This document shows, piece by piece, positions 9,024 through 19,098 of a stretch of DNA of 64,000 nt (position 1 is the first letter of the stretch; every line of letters starts with the position of its first letter). This DNA comes from Butyrivibrio sp. CB08 (GTDB lineage Bacteria; Bacillota; Clostridia; Lachnospirales; Lachnospiraceae), in assembly GCF_003625485.1 (NCBI RefSeq), contig NZ_RAIR01000004.1:186001-250000 (forward strand). Reading direction: 5' to 3'. Under the pieces are notes generated by a model. It searched no databases, had not been told where the DNA came from, and saw nothing but the letters and a program-made list of their open reading frames with translations. The translations under genes were made by a program, and so were the position numbers.

Positions 9024-9449
9024 TCACCTTTTTAATCTGTTGTCCAGATAATCCTGAAGGATGATCTGGGCTGCAATCATATCAACGTATTCTTTTCTCT
9101 TTTTACCCTTAATGCCCGCTTCATCCATGATCTCGTCCGCAGCAACTGTTGTAAGTCGCTCGTCAAGCATCTCCACGGGAATTCCAGTTCTTCTCTCAAT
9201 CTTTTCCTTAAATTCAAGGCATAACTGTGAGCGCTCAGAGACCGACTCATCCATGTTTAAGGGCAGTCCAAGGACGATCTTCTCTACCCCATATTCCTGA
9301 ATAAGTTCTTCAATGCGCGCTAAAGTTCTTCGAAGCTTGTTTTCTTCGTTTCTACGGATGATTTCTTTGCCCTGGGCAGTCAGCAAAAGCTCGTCGCTAA
9401 TGGCAACTCCCACGGTCTTGGACCCGTAATCAAGTCCCATGATTCGCAT
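9024..9449 (-). CDS. ruvX: Putative pre-16S rRNA nuclease / Holliday junction resolvase YqgF (RuvX)
   Basis: 141 residues with the RNase H-like fold signature. [18 protein letters not shown] holds the first catalytic aspartate, [13 protein letters not shown] the middle motif, and [14 protein letters not shown] plus the C-terminal [17 protein letters not shown] the remaining acidic positions. YqgF proteins trim the 5' end of 16S rRNA in E. coli; the recombination role is less certain. The ATG overlaps the ireB stop codon (TAATG), so the pair is translationally coupled. Confidence 0.93.
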   Translation of the reverse strand: MRIMGLDYGSKTVGVAISDELLLTAQGKEIIRRNEENKLRRTLARIEELIQEYGVEKIVLGLPLNMDESVSERSQLCLEFKEKIERRTGIPVEMLDERLTTVAADEIMDEAGIKGKKRKEYVDMIAAQIILQDYLDNRLKR

Positions 9450-9724
9450 TATTTTCTAGCCCAATCGTTGCTCTTGATGTACTCGGTGAGCATCTCCTCA
9501 ACGAGCTCATCTCTCTCAACCTTCATAATAAGGCTTCTTGCACCCTTGTGACTTGTGATGTAGGTTGGATCTCCAGACATGATGTAGCCTACGATCTGGT
9601 TTACCGGATTGTAGCCCTTCTCTAAAAGAGCGTCGTAAACAACAGACAGTACCTTTTTAACACCTGTCTCTGGCTCAACTTCTACTTTAAAAAATTGGGT
9701 ATTACCTAAATCCTGCTCTGGCAT
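9449..9724 (-). CDS. ireB: IreB family regulatory phosphoprotein
   Basis: About 91 residues. It matches the IreB/UPF0297 family ([49 protein letters not shown]). In enterococci IreB is phosphorylated on threonines by the Ser/Thr kinase IreK and affects cephalosporin resistance; the NTQ threonine near the N-terminus is in the expected place. I chose ATG 9724, with GGAAAGG nine bases away, over an upstream TTG at 9742 that lies inside that ribosome-binding region. It starts the ireB-ruvX-DUF1292 operon and has its own promoter. Confidence 0.92.
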   Translation of the reverse strand: MPEQDLGNTQFFKVEVEPETGVKKVLSVVYDALLEKGYNPVNQIVGYIMSGDPTYITSHKGARSLIMKVERDELVEEMLTEYIKSNDWARK

Positions 9725-9798
9725 ATCGCATAACCTTTCCAAATGTATTTTCTAAAGGGGCTCGCCCTCTAAAGCCTCGTGACACTATAGTTAATTTA

Positions 9799-9827
9799 AT
9801 TGTATAACAGAAATTTTAAATAAGCAA
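9799..9827 (-). promoter_or_regulatory. Probable sigma-A promoter for ireB
   Basis: On the minus strand TTGCTT (9822-9827) and TACAAT (9799-9804) are separated by 17 bases, about 75 bases before the ireB start. The -35 element lies inside the last codons of mtaB. Confidence 0.6.
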
Positions 9828-11168
9828 TGTATCGGGGCTCAGCATAGCTCTTGGTGTAACCCTTGAAAGCTCCCCAGATACGGCTTTTTCGTACTCTTTA
9901 GTCCCTTCGCAGGCAGCCACTCTGACATACCTGTCAGTATGACCTATCATATAGGTTTTGCCTCCGTGAACTTCCTCATCCTCCCAGAGAACTGAAAGCT
10001 CCTGACCAATAAATCCCTTCCTGTAATTCTGGGAATCCCTGTCAGTGATATCAAGGAGCACATCGCTTCTTGCAGACTTCTCTCTGTCAGTGAGCTGGTC
10101 AGCCATTCCTGCTGCCACAGTGCCCTTTCTTGGAGAGTACTTAAACACGTGCATCTCGTAGAATTCAATGTCTGAGACAAAATCTCTGCACTCAATAAAT
10201 TCTTCCTCCGTCTCCCCTGGGAAGCCCACGATTACATCTGTGGTGATGGCAGGTCTGTCAAAGGCCTTTCGCAAAAGAGCTACAGACTCTTTAAACTCCT
10301 CTGCTGAATAATGTCTGTTCATTCTCTTAAGAACAGAATTGCATCCACTCTGAAGAGACAAATGGAAATGAGGGCAGAGCTTATCGATCTTAGCCATCCT
10401 GTCCACGTTTTCTTTTGTGATAAACCTTGGCTCTATGGAACCAAGTCTTATTCTCTCAATGCCAGGAATCTCAGCAACCTTCTCAACCAGGTCAACAAGC
10501 ATTGGCTGACCCTTATCTACGCCATAAGAACCAACATGGATTCCGGTTATTACTACTTCCTTACAGCCCTTCCCCGAAAGATCTGTGATCTCTGTAAGGA
10601 CATCCTCCATCTCTCTGCTTCTTACTCTTCCTCTTGCATAAGGGATAACGCAGTAGGTGCAGAACTGATTGCAGCCGTCCTGAACCTTGATATAGGCTCT
10701 TGTATGTTCAGGGAGATTAGTAAGCTTCATCTCCTCGTAGATATCTGTGTGATTTATATCGATCATGGACTTTCCGCCCATGGTCTTATCGTCGTAGTCG
10801 CCTCTTGCAGCCACAAACTCATCCAGGATGCTGGCAATCTCTGACTTCTTGTTATTGCCGATGGCAAGGTCGATGGCCTCGTCCTTTTTAACTCCCTCGA
10901 TCCCTGTCTCAACATAGCATCCAACTGCTACAACAATTGCATCAGGGTTTTCTTTTTTGGACCTGTGGAGCATCTGACGAGACTTTCTGTCAGCGATGTT
11001 TGTAACTGTACAGGTGTTGATGATATAGACATCCGCTTTCTCGTTAAATGGCACAATAATGCAGCCTGCGTCCACAAGCTTTTGTATCATGACATCCATT
11101 TCATAACTATTTACTTTGCATCCAAGGTTGTGAAGGGCTACCTTTAAGCCTTTTATGTTATTTTCCAT
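9816..11168 (-). CDS. mtaB: tRNA t6A37 methylthiotransferase MtaB
   Basis: 450 residues, normal for MtaB. It converts t6A37 to ms2t6A37 in tRNA, using two [4Fe-4S] clusters. The N-terminal UPF0004 domain has conserved cysteines near residues 17, 53 and 84. The radical-SAM CxxxCxxC is at 166-173 (CNQFCTYC), followed by IPYARGRVRSRE. SAM-binding glycines lie in VVITGIHVGSYG, and the C-terminal TRAM domain covers about the last 70 residues. It is the first gene of this minus-strand run, back to back with the HPr-like gene at 11235. Confidence 0.95.
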   Translation of the reverse strand: MENNIKGLKVALHNLGCKVNSYEMDVMIQKLVDAGCIIVPFNEKADVYIINTCTVTNIADRKSRQMLHRSKKENPDAIVVAVGCYVETGIEGVKKDEAIDLAIGNNKKSEIASILDEFVAARGDYDDKTMGGKSMIDINHTDIYEEMKLTNLPEHTRAYIKVQDGCNQFCTYCVIPYARGRVRSREMEDVLTEITDLSGKGCKEVVITGIHVGSYGVDKGQPMLVDLVEKVAEIPGIERIRLGSIEPRFITKENVDRMAKIDKLCPHFHLSLQSGCNSVLKRMNRHYSAEEFKESVALLRKAFDRPAITTDVIVGFPGETEEEFIECRDFVSDIEFYEMHVFKYSPRKGTVAAGMADQLTDREKSARSDVLLDITDRDSQNYRKGFIGQELSVLWEDEEVHGGKTYMIGHTDRYVRVAACEGTKEYEKAVSGELSRVTPRAMLSPDTLLI

Positions 11169-11179
11169 ACTTTATCTCA

Positions 11180-11208
11180 TTGACTTTTTACAATCTTACG
11201 TTTACTAT
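11180..11208 (+). promoter_or_regulatory. Sigma-A-type promoter of the HPr-like gene
   Basis: TTGACT (11180-11185) and TACTAT (11203-11208) have a 17-base spacer and sit 27 bases before the start codon, which has GGAGG ten bases upstream. Confidence 0.75.
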
Positions 11209-11234
11209 TAAGAAGAAAAGGAGGTATTTGCGCA

Positions 11235-11465
11235 ATGAAGACAGTTAAAATTTCACTTAATTCTATCGATAAGGTTAAATCTTTTGTAAACGATATTACG
11301 AAGTTCGATTATGATTTCGATCTCGTTTCTGGAAGATACGTTATCGATGCTAAGTCTATCATGGGTATCTTTTCATTGGATCTTTCTAAGCCAATCGATC
11401 TTAACATCCATGCAGAAGACGGCGCAGATGAGGTTCTCGAGATCTTGAAGCCTTACATGGTCTGA
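11235..11465 (+). CDS. HPr-like protein without the phosphocarrier histidine (Crh-like)
   Basis: 76 residues. The C-terminal half matches HPr around the regulatory serine: DAKSIMGIFSLDLSKPIDLNIHA corresponds to LKSIMGVMSLGIAKGAEITISA of Bacillus HPr, so the Ser46 equivalent (KSIMG) is kept. The N-terminal active loop GIHARPA of HPr is replaced by LNSIDKVKS, with no histidine, so it cannot act as a PTS phosphocarrier by the known mechanism. In Bacillus, Crh has the same trait (Ser46 kept, His15 lost) and serves as CcpA corepressor; that role is inference here. It is a single-gene transcription unit with its own promoter and terminator. Confidence 0.8.
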   Translation: MKTVKISLNSIDKVKSFVNDITKFDYDFDLVSGRYVIDAKSIMGIFSLDLSKPIDLNIHAEDGADEVLEILKPYMV

Positions 11466-11502
11466 TCACTGTTTGATCAGATCTACTAAAAAAGATTATT
11501 AT

Positions 11503-11540
11503 AGACCATCTTAAGATATTTCTTAGGATGGTCTTTTTTT
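11503..11540 (+). terminator. Rho-independent terminator of the HPr-like gene
   Basis: A 14-bp stem (11503-11516 with 11521-11534, loop TATT) is followed by seven T residues. The single non-Watson-Crick pair is G-U on the plus strand, which fits the plus-strand gene. It also separates it from the converging thiI. Confidence 0.9.
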
Positions 11541-11544
11541 ATGC

Positions 11545-12747
11545 TTATTTTTTGATCTCAATTATTTCGTCTGTCTCAAGTGCAATGCGAACAAGTTCAT
11601 CTATCTTCTCTACAAGGTTCTCTTCGTGTCTCTCAATAACATCAAGTCTTGGCTTGGTCACAGGGTGCTTTGCAACGAAGATAGTACAGCAGTCCTCGTA
11701 AGGAAGGATTGATGTCTCGTAGGCACCTATCTTTTCAGAAATATCTACAATGTCCTGCTTATCAAAAGCAATAAGTGGTCTGTAAACAGGCATGTCTCTT
11801 ACCACCTCTCCAGTACACATAAGGCTCTGCATGGTCTGGGACGCAACCTGTCCAATACTCTCTCCGGTAATAAGACCAAGACATCCGGTCTTACCAGCGA
11901 TGATATCTGCAATCTTCATCATGTATCTGCGCATGATGATAGTGAGCTCATCGTGAGGGCACTTCTCATAAATGTACATCTGAATATCTGTAAAGTTGAT
12001 GACATGAAGCTTGATGCTTCCTGTGTACTTTGCAATAACTCCCGCAAGGTCAACAACCTTCTGCTTGGCAGCTTCGCTGGTATAAGGTGGCGCATTGAAA
12101 TAAATAGCCTCAAGGTCTACACCTCTTTTTGCGATCATGTATCCAGCTACAGGAGAATCGATTCCTCCAGATAAAAGAAGCATTGCCTTGCCGGCAGTTC
12201 CTATTGGCATTCCGCCAGGACCTGGGATGATCTCTGAAAAGATATTGAGCTTTTCTCTGATCTCAACATTGATAAGAACCTGAGGGTTGTGTACATCAAC
12301 CTTCATGGTGTCGTAAGCATCAAGCACCTGAGCACCGATCTCAGCGGCCATCTCCATGGAATCCATAGGATAGCTCTTATCAACTCTTCTAACCTTGATC
12401 TTGAAGGTCTTGTTCTTGTCAGGATATACACCGTCCACAAAGTCAATAACTGCCTGACATACACCATTAACGTCAGGAAGGTGGTTCTCTCCGTCTCTCT
12501 CGATTGAAACAGCAGGACAGATTCCTGTTATTCCAAAAACTGTCTGAAGGGCAGATACTGTCTCGTCAAAGTCAAAATCTTTTCCCTCAACATATACTCG
12601 TCCTGCAGTCTTGGATATCTCAAAGGTTCCGTCGCACTTTCCGAGAACTCTTTTTATCTGCTTAACAAGGGCATCCTCAAAGATGTATCTGTTCTTGCCC
12701 TTAACTCCTATCTCTGCATATTTGATTACAAAAGCATGGTACTGCAT
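11545..12747 (-). CDS. thiI: tRNA 4-thiouridine synthetase ThiI
   Basis: 400 residues, the short Gram-positive form without the rhodanese domain of E. coli ThiI. It adenylates U8 of tRNA and transfers sulfur; it can also serve thiamine thiazole synthesis. It has an N-terminal ferredoxin-like part (FVIKYAEIGVKGKNRYIFE), a THUMP domain (about 60-165) and the PP-loop SGGIDSPVAGYMIAKRG near residue 194. It lies 12 bases after the cysteine desulfurase gene on the same strand, a pairing seen with dedicated sulfur donors such as NifZ-ThiI in Bacillus. Confidence 0.96.
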   Translation of the reverse strand: MQYHAFVIKYAEIGVKGKNRYIFEDALVKQIKRVLGKCDGTFEISKTAGRVYVEGKDFDFDETVSALQTVFGITGICPAVSIERDGENHLPDVNGVCQAVIDFVDGVYPDKNKTFKIKVRRVDKSYPMDSMEMAAEIGAQVLDAYDTMKVDVHNPQVLINVEIREKLNIFSEIIPGPGGMPIGTAGKAMLLLSGGIDSPVAGYMIAKRGVDLEAIYFNAPPYTSEAAKQKVVDLAGVIAKYTGSIKLHVINFTDIQMYIYEKCPHDELTIIMRRYMMKIADIIAGKTGCLGLITGESIGQVASQTMQSLMCTGEVVRDMPVYRPLIAFDKQDIVDISEKIGAYETSILPYEDCCTIFVAKHPVTKPRLDVIERHEENLVEKIDELVRIALETDEIIEIKK

Positions 12748-12758
12748 TCTATTCTCCC

Positions 12759-13916
12759 TTAATGTCTGTAGAACTTTCTCATGGTCTCCACCTGACTCTC
12801 AAGTGTGTCCAAGAGATAATCGATCTCTTCCCTGGTTGTTTCCTGTGACATGCTGACTCTTATGGTTGATTCCAAAAGATCCCTCTCAAGACCTATTGCC
12901 TGAAGTGTATCTGAAATGTGAGGGTTGTTGGAAGTGCAGGCAGATCCGGCCGAAACGTAGATCTCCTTGCTGCTTAGCATGTTAAGGATAGTCTCTGCTG
13001 CAAGGCCCCTTATGGAAACGCTGACGATATGTGGTGCTCCCTTATCAGGCTCCGGGCCATTTATCTTAATATCTGCAATCCTCTCCTTGAGAGAATCAAT
13101 AAGATATTTCTTAAGCTCGTACATTCTGGCGTTCTTGTTATCAAGATCCTCATAGCACATGCTGGCTGCCAGCGCCATTCCTGCTATTCCAGGAACGTTT
13201 TCAGTTCCTGATCTCATGCCCTTTTGCTGACCACCGCCATAGCAAATGGGTTTGATCTTGGTGCCCTTTTTGATATATAAAAAGCCAACTCCCTTAGGTC
13301 CGTGGATCTTGTGACCTGAAACAGACAGAAGGTCTATGTTCATGGATCTTGGTCTTATTACCAGCTTGCCATAGCCCTGAACAGCGTCCACATGGAAAAG
13401 AATCTGTTCATTAATGGACTTGATCAGTTTCCCCGCTTCTGAAACAGGCTCAACTGCGCCTATCTCGTTATTTACCATCATCATGGAAACTAAGATGGTA
13501 TCTTCTCTTATGGCATTCTTAAGTTCCTCAAGGCTTACAACTCCCTCTGAATTAACTGGAAGATATGTGATCTCAAAGCCTTCATTTTTAAGAGCCTCGC
13601 AGGTCTCAAGTACCGCAGGATGCTCAATGCTGGTTGTGATGATGTGCTTGCCTCTCCAGGCATTGGCTCTTGCTCCGCCGATTATTGCAAGGTTATCAGA
13701 CTCAGTTCCGCCTGAGGTAAAAAAGATCTCGGCGGGGTCAACTTTTAAAGTGGAGGCGATAGTCTCTTTTGCCCCAAAGAGTCTGTTTGCTGCAACAGTT
13801 CCCATGTGATGAACACTTGAGGCGTTGCCATATTCTTCTGTCATTACCTTAGCCACAAGCTCAGCGACTTCCTTGTATGCCCTTGTTGTAGCTGAATTAT
13901 CTAAATACGCTATCAT
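12759..13916 (-). CDS. Cysteine desulfurase (NifS/IscS-like)
   Basis: About 385 residues. This class V aminotransferase fold enzyme strips sulfur from cysteine using PLP. Visible are the N-terminal YLDNSATTRAY, the PLP-contact HVDAVQGYGK, the PLP lysine in SVSGHKIHGPKGVGFLYI, and the active cysteine loop SAGSACTSNNPH. The ATG at 13916 has GGAGATT next to it, and the in-frame codon at 13934 lies inside rsmE. Directly followed by thiI, so its main job is probably to supply sulfur for 4-thiouridine; a role in Fe-S assembly cannot be excluded. Confidence 0.92.
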   Translation of the reverse strand: MIAYLDNSATTRAYKEVAELVAKVMTEEYGNASSVHHMGTVAANRLFGAKETIASTLKVDPAEIFFTSGGTESDNLAIIGGARANAWRGKHIITTSIEHPAVLETCEALKNEGFEITYLPVNSEGVVSLEELKNAIREDTILVSMMMVNNEIGAVEPVSEAGKLIKSINEQILFHVDAVQGYGKLVIRPRSMNIDLLSVSGHKIHGPKGVGFLYIKKGTKIKPICYGGGQQKGMRSGTENVPGIAGMALAASMCYEDLDNKNARMYELKKYLIDSLKERIADIKINGPEPDKGAPHIVSVSIRGLAAETILNMLSSKEIYVSAGSACTSNNPHISDTLQAIGLERDLLESTIRVSMSQETTREEIDYLLDTLESQVETMRKFYRH

Positions 13917-13923
13917 AATCTCC

Positions 13924-14682
13924 TCACCTCTCAAGGTGATACATAAGCCATGAAATGGCTGTAAATCCTGCAGTCTCTGTCCTTAAGATCCTCTTTCCAA
14001 GAGTGATTGGCTGTATGTCGTTTGACAGGCACAGCTCGATCTCATCCTCAGAGAATCCGCCCTCAGGACCTATAAATACTGCTACGCTCTTACCTGGTTC
14101 AATGCCCTCAATGACTTTTTTGGTAAAAGAAATATCCTTAGCATTTTCATAAGGTATGAGTTTAACATCAATGCCTTCATTTTTGCAATACTCTATGGCC
14201 TGCTTCATGGTGATGGGCATTTCAACTTCCGGAATAATGCCGCGCTTACTCTGCTTGGCTGCAGCTTCGGAAATAGCCTGCCATCTCTTTATCTTTGAAG
14301 CAGCTTTTTTCTCATCAAGCTTGACGATACATCTCTTGGTGGACATTGGGATTATCCTGTAGGCTCCAAGTTCAACTGCCTTCTGGATGATGAGCTCCAT
14401 CTTATCAACCTTGGGAAGCCCCTGGAATAGATATATCCTGGAGGGAAGTTCGTGTCCGTTCTCCTCAATAAAGCAGAGCTTACCTACAACGCTCTCATTT
14501 TCAAAAGATGAGATCTCGTAAAAGAGCTCTTTTCCCGAATCATCAGAAAGGATGCTCACGGAAAACTGCTCTCCCACCTTCATTCGAAGGACGTTTGCTA
14601 TGTGGTTGTAGTCACTGCCCGTGATGGTCACTTCCTTAAAATCGGAAGAGACCTGAGAGCTCTCTACAAAAAAATGATACAT
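13924..14682 (-). CDS. rsmE: 16S rRNA m3U1498 methyltransferase RsmE
   Basis: 252 residues. It has an N-terminal PUA-like domain (TITGSDYNHIANVLRMKVGEQFSV) and a C-terminal SPOUT methyltransferase knot with SVAVFIGPEGGFSEDEIELC and the late ITLGKRILRTETAGFTAISWLMY. It methylates U1498 of 16S rRNA. Its start codon overlaps the prmA stop (TAATG), and the cysteine desulfurase begins seven bases after it ends, so the genes form one operon. Confidence 0.95.
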   Translation of the reverse strand: MYHFFVESSQVSSDFKEVTITGSDYNHIANVLRMKVGEQFSVSILSDDSGKELFYEISSFENESVVGKLCFIEENGHELPSRIYLFQGLPKVDKMELIIQKAVELGAYRIIPMSTKRCIVKLDEKKAASKIKRWQAISEAAAKQSKRGIIPEVEMPITMKQAIEYCKNEGIDVKLIPYENAKDISFTKKVIEGIEPGKSVAVFIGPEGGFSEDEIELCLSNDIQPITLGKRILRTETAGFTAISWLMYHLER

Positions 14683-15719
14683 TAGTTTTTCCTCGAAGTA
14701 ATTGAAACCCAGTCGCCCTGATGGTGGATCTCTAAGATCTCAAGACCCGCATCAAGATGAGCCTTTTTAACCTCTTCTTCCTTGGTATCGATGATACCTG
14801 AAGTGATATAGATACCACCGCTCTTAAGGTTATCTAAGATAACCGGGGTGAGAGGAACAAGGACGTTGGCAAGGATGTTGGCAACAACGATGTCGTACTT
14901 GTCGTAGCCCACCTTGTCCTGAACCTGTTTGTCATCGATTATATTTCCAATCATCATCTCGAATTTGTCTTCTGAGATGCCGTTGTTTTCCATGTTTTCT
15001 TTTACAGCAGGAACCGCGCACTTATCCAGGTCTGTTCCAACTGCATGCTTAGCACCAAACATAAGAGCAAGGATTGATAATACTCCGCTTCCTGTTCCTA
15101 CGTCCAAAAGAACTGTATCCTTGGTCACATACTTTTTCAGCATACGGATGCAAAGCTGTGTTGTCTCGTGCATTCCTGTTCCGAAGGCTGTACCAGGATC
15201 TATGTGAAGCACCATGTTTGCCTTCTCTTCGTCTTCCTTGGACTCTTTCTCCCAGGAAGGAATTACAAGTATATCATCAATATAAAATTTATGAAAGTAC
15301 TGTTTCCAGTTATTGATCCAGTCTATGTCCTCTGTTACAGATACAGAAATAGTGCCATCTCCGATGTCTGTAAAGCTCTTAAGCTCTTCCAAAGATTCCT
15401 TAATGGCTTCTTCCATTTCTTCAGGAGTCTTCTTGGTAGCTACTACCTCGCCCTCATCATTTGGGAGCTCCACTGTCAGCATATTGTTGTCATCTATCTC
15501 TAAGAAGAAACTAAGATATGCCACGCCCGCTTCAATAGATGGGCCCTTCTCATCAGGCTCAAGCTCAGGGGCATCGATAAACATCTGCTCCTTGTCTGCA
15601 GCAGAAAGTGGAACATTGTCCTCGATCTGCGCTCCCTCAAGGCCTATGTCCTGAAGGTAGCTAACGATAATGTCCTCAGATTCTTCATTGGTCCTAATCC
15701 TAAATCTCATCCACTTCAT
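14682..15719 (-). CDS. prmA: Ribosomal protein L11 methyltransferase PrmA
   Basis: About 345 residues. An N-terminal substrate-recognition domain (MKWMRFRIRTNEESEDIIVSYLQ) is followed by a Rossmann SAM domain with VLLDVGTGSGVLSILALMFGAKHAVGTDLD and the catalytic-loop-like DIVVANILANVLVPLTPVI. It trimethylates L11. The frame is open upstream to 15860, but that stretch translates the folded intergenic element and has no homology; ATG 15719 has AGGAGATCTACC directly before it. It lies 23 bases past the U-run of that element, with no clear promoter in between. Confidence 0.94.
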   Translation of the reverse strand: MKWMRFRIRTNEESEDIIVSYLQDIGLEGAQIEDNVPLSAADKEQMFIDAPELEPDEKGPSIEAGVAYLSFFLEIDDNNMLTVELPNDEGEVVATKKTPEEMEEAIKESLEELKSFTDIGDGTISVSVTEDIDWINNWKQYFHKFYIDDILVIPSWEKESKEDEEKANMVLHIDPGTAFGTGMHETTQLCIRMLKKYVTKDTVLLDVGTGSGVLSILALMFGAKHAVGTDLDKCAVPAVKENMENNGISEDKFEMMIGNIIDDKQVQDKVGYDKYDIVVANILANVLVPLTPVILDNLKSGGIYITSGIIDTKEEEVKKAHLDAGLEILEIHHQGDWVSITSRKN

Positions 15720-15741
15720 GGTAGATCTCCTTTGCTTAACG

Positions 15742-15889
15742 AAAAAAGAATTGTAGATAAGCAGTTGCGAAAATGCTGCGCATTTCCGCAACACACGTCT
15801 TTCGACAAATATCAGCCAAGAAATATAAGAGTATACGCAAACAAGTTTGCATACTCTCATATTTCTTAGCTGCTGCTTATCTACAATTC
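15742..15889 (-). ncRNA. Three-way-junction structured element between dnaJ and prmA, with terminal U-run
   Basis: Read on the minus strand, a perfect 17-bp outer stem (15873-15889 with 15748-15764) encloses two helices that abut it with no spacer. Stem A (15813-15872) is 22 bp, with two G-U pairs, then a 2-base bulge and 6 more pairs. Stem B (15765-15791) is 12 bp with one G-U pair and a 3-base loop. A 21-base linker holds a small GTC-GAAA-GAC hairpin. The outer stem is followed by six T residues. All three non-Watson-Crick pairs are G-U on this strand and would be A-C on the other, so the RNA is likely the functional form. It begins six bases after the dnaJ stop. It could be a branched terminator, a regulatory RNA, or a MITE-like repeat; I do not recognise it. 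Confidence 0.75.
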
Positions 15890-15895
15890 ACGCGG

Positions 15896-17074
15896 TCATT
15901 CCCAAAACTTTTTCTTTTTCTTACCGCCGTTTGGATTCACAGGTTCGTTATCATCTCCGCCCATGAGTCTCTCAGCTGCTGTAAGGGAGTCGCCAGTCTT
16001 CTCATCGAATTTCTTAAGAAGTTCCTTTGCCTCTTTTGAAAGCTTCTCAGGAACCTGAACTACAAGAGTTACGTAATGATCTCCTCTCTGCTCCTTGTCC
16101 CTAAGAGATGGAACACCCTTGCCACGAAGTCTTACTCTTGTGTCTGTCTGGGTTCCAGCCTTAACGTCATATGCCACCTTGCCATCAACAGTATCGATAA
16201 GAACTGTTCCGCCAAGAGCTGCTACTGCAAAGGATACAGGAACCATTGAGTAGATGTTGAAGCCCTCTCTCTGGAAGATAGGATGATCTGAAACCACAAC
16301 CTCTACAAGAAGGTCTCCTCTTGGTCCGCCGTTGATTCCTGGCTCACCCTTTTCTCTGATCCTTACGCTCTGACCATTATCTATACCTGCAGGAATTGTA
16401 ACCTTGATCTTCTTTCTGCTGGCAATATATCCTGTTCCGTGGCAGTCAGTACACTTATCCTTAATTACCTTACCAGTACCGCCACACTCTGGACATGTCT
16501 GAACGTTTCTGACTGTTCCAAAGAATGACTGCTGTGTATAAACGATCTGTCCCTTACCACCGCACTTAGTACAGGTCTGTGGCGATGTACCTGGCTTAGC
16601 GCCTGTTCCGTGACAGGTTGGGCATGGATCCTTGATGGTAAGCTCAAGCTCTTTTTCACAGCCAAATACAGCCTCTAGGAAGGTTATGCGCACGCTGGCA
16701 CGAAGGTTAGCTCCCTTAGATGGGCCGTTTCTTGTGGCTCCTCTTGAGCGTCCGCCTCCAAAGAAGTCTCCAAAGATATCACCGAAGATATCGCCAAAGT
16801 CTGCACCATTAAAGTCGAATCCGCCAAATCCGCCGGCTCCGCCTTCAAATGCAGCATGTCCGAACTGGTCATACTGGCGCTTCTTCTCAGGGTCACTAAG
16901 TACAGCATAAGCCTCGGAAGCTTCCTTGAACTTCTCAGCAGCAGACTCATCACCAGGATTCATATCAGGGTGATACTTCTTAGCAAGGACTCTGTATGCT
17001 TTTTTTATCTCTTCGTCCGAAGCATTTTTGCCAACACCAAGGACTTCATAATAATCGCGTTTCTGCTCTGCCAT
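15896..17074 (-). CDS. dnaJ: Chaperone DnaJ (type I Hsp40)
   Basis: 392 residues. The J domain (1-70) has YHPD in [12 protein letters not shown], followed by a Gly/Phe-rich linker ([15 protein letters not shown]). Four zinc-binding CxxCxGxG repeats follow ([32 protein letters not shown]), then the C-terminal substrate-binding domain. It stimulates DnaK ATPase and delivers unfolded proteins. Last gene of the hrcA-grpE-dnaK-dnaJ operon; a hairpin (17097-17126) precedes it and the structured element at 15748-15889 follows it. Confidence 0.97.
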   Translation of the reverse strand: MAEQKRDYYEVLGVGKNASDEEIKKAYRVLAKKYHPDMNPGDESAAEKFKEASEAYAVLSDPEKKRQYDQFGHAAFEGGAGGFGGFDFNGADFGDIFGDIFGDFFGGGRSRGATRNGPSKGANLRASVRITFLEAVFGCEKELELTIKDPCPTCHGTGAKPGTSPQTCTKCGGKGQIVYTQQSFFGTVRNVQTCPECGGTGKVIKDKCTDCHGTGYIASRKKIKVTIPAGIDNGQSVRIREKGEPGINGGPRGDLLVEVVVSDHPIFQREGFNIYSMVPVSFAVAALGGTVLIDTVDGKVAYDVKAGTQTDTRVRLRGKGVPSLRDKEQRGDHYVTLVVQVPEKLSKEAKELLKKFDEKTGDSLTAAERLMGGDDNEPVNPNGGKKKKKFWE

Positions 17075-17096
17075 AATACTCCTTATAAGTCTCTTA

Positions 17097-17126
17097 ATAG
17101 CCAGACGAATTTCTTCGCCTGGCTAT
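17097..17126 (-). promoter_or_regulatory. Intercistronic hairpin between dnaK and dnaJ
   Basis: On the minus strand a 13-bp stem (17114-17126 with 17097-17109) with one G-U pair is closed by a GAAA loop (17110-17113). No T-run follows, so it is not a plain terminator. It may be a processing or stability element giving different dnaK and dnaJ levels; this is inference. Confidence 0.6.
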
Positions 17127-17152
17127 GAGTATATCACTTTTTATGTGAGGGA

Positions 17153-19063
<1,911 letters not shown>

Positions 19064-19098
19064 CTATATATGCGGTATGGCGAAATACTTCCTCGCCC

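Noticed and set aside
15720..15860. N-terminal extension of prmA by 47 residues
   Set aside because: The frame runs through the folded intergenic element. The internal ATG at 15719 has a strong ribosome-binding site and begins the conserved PrmA domain.
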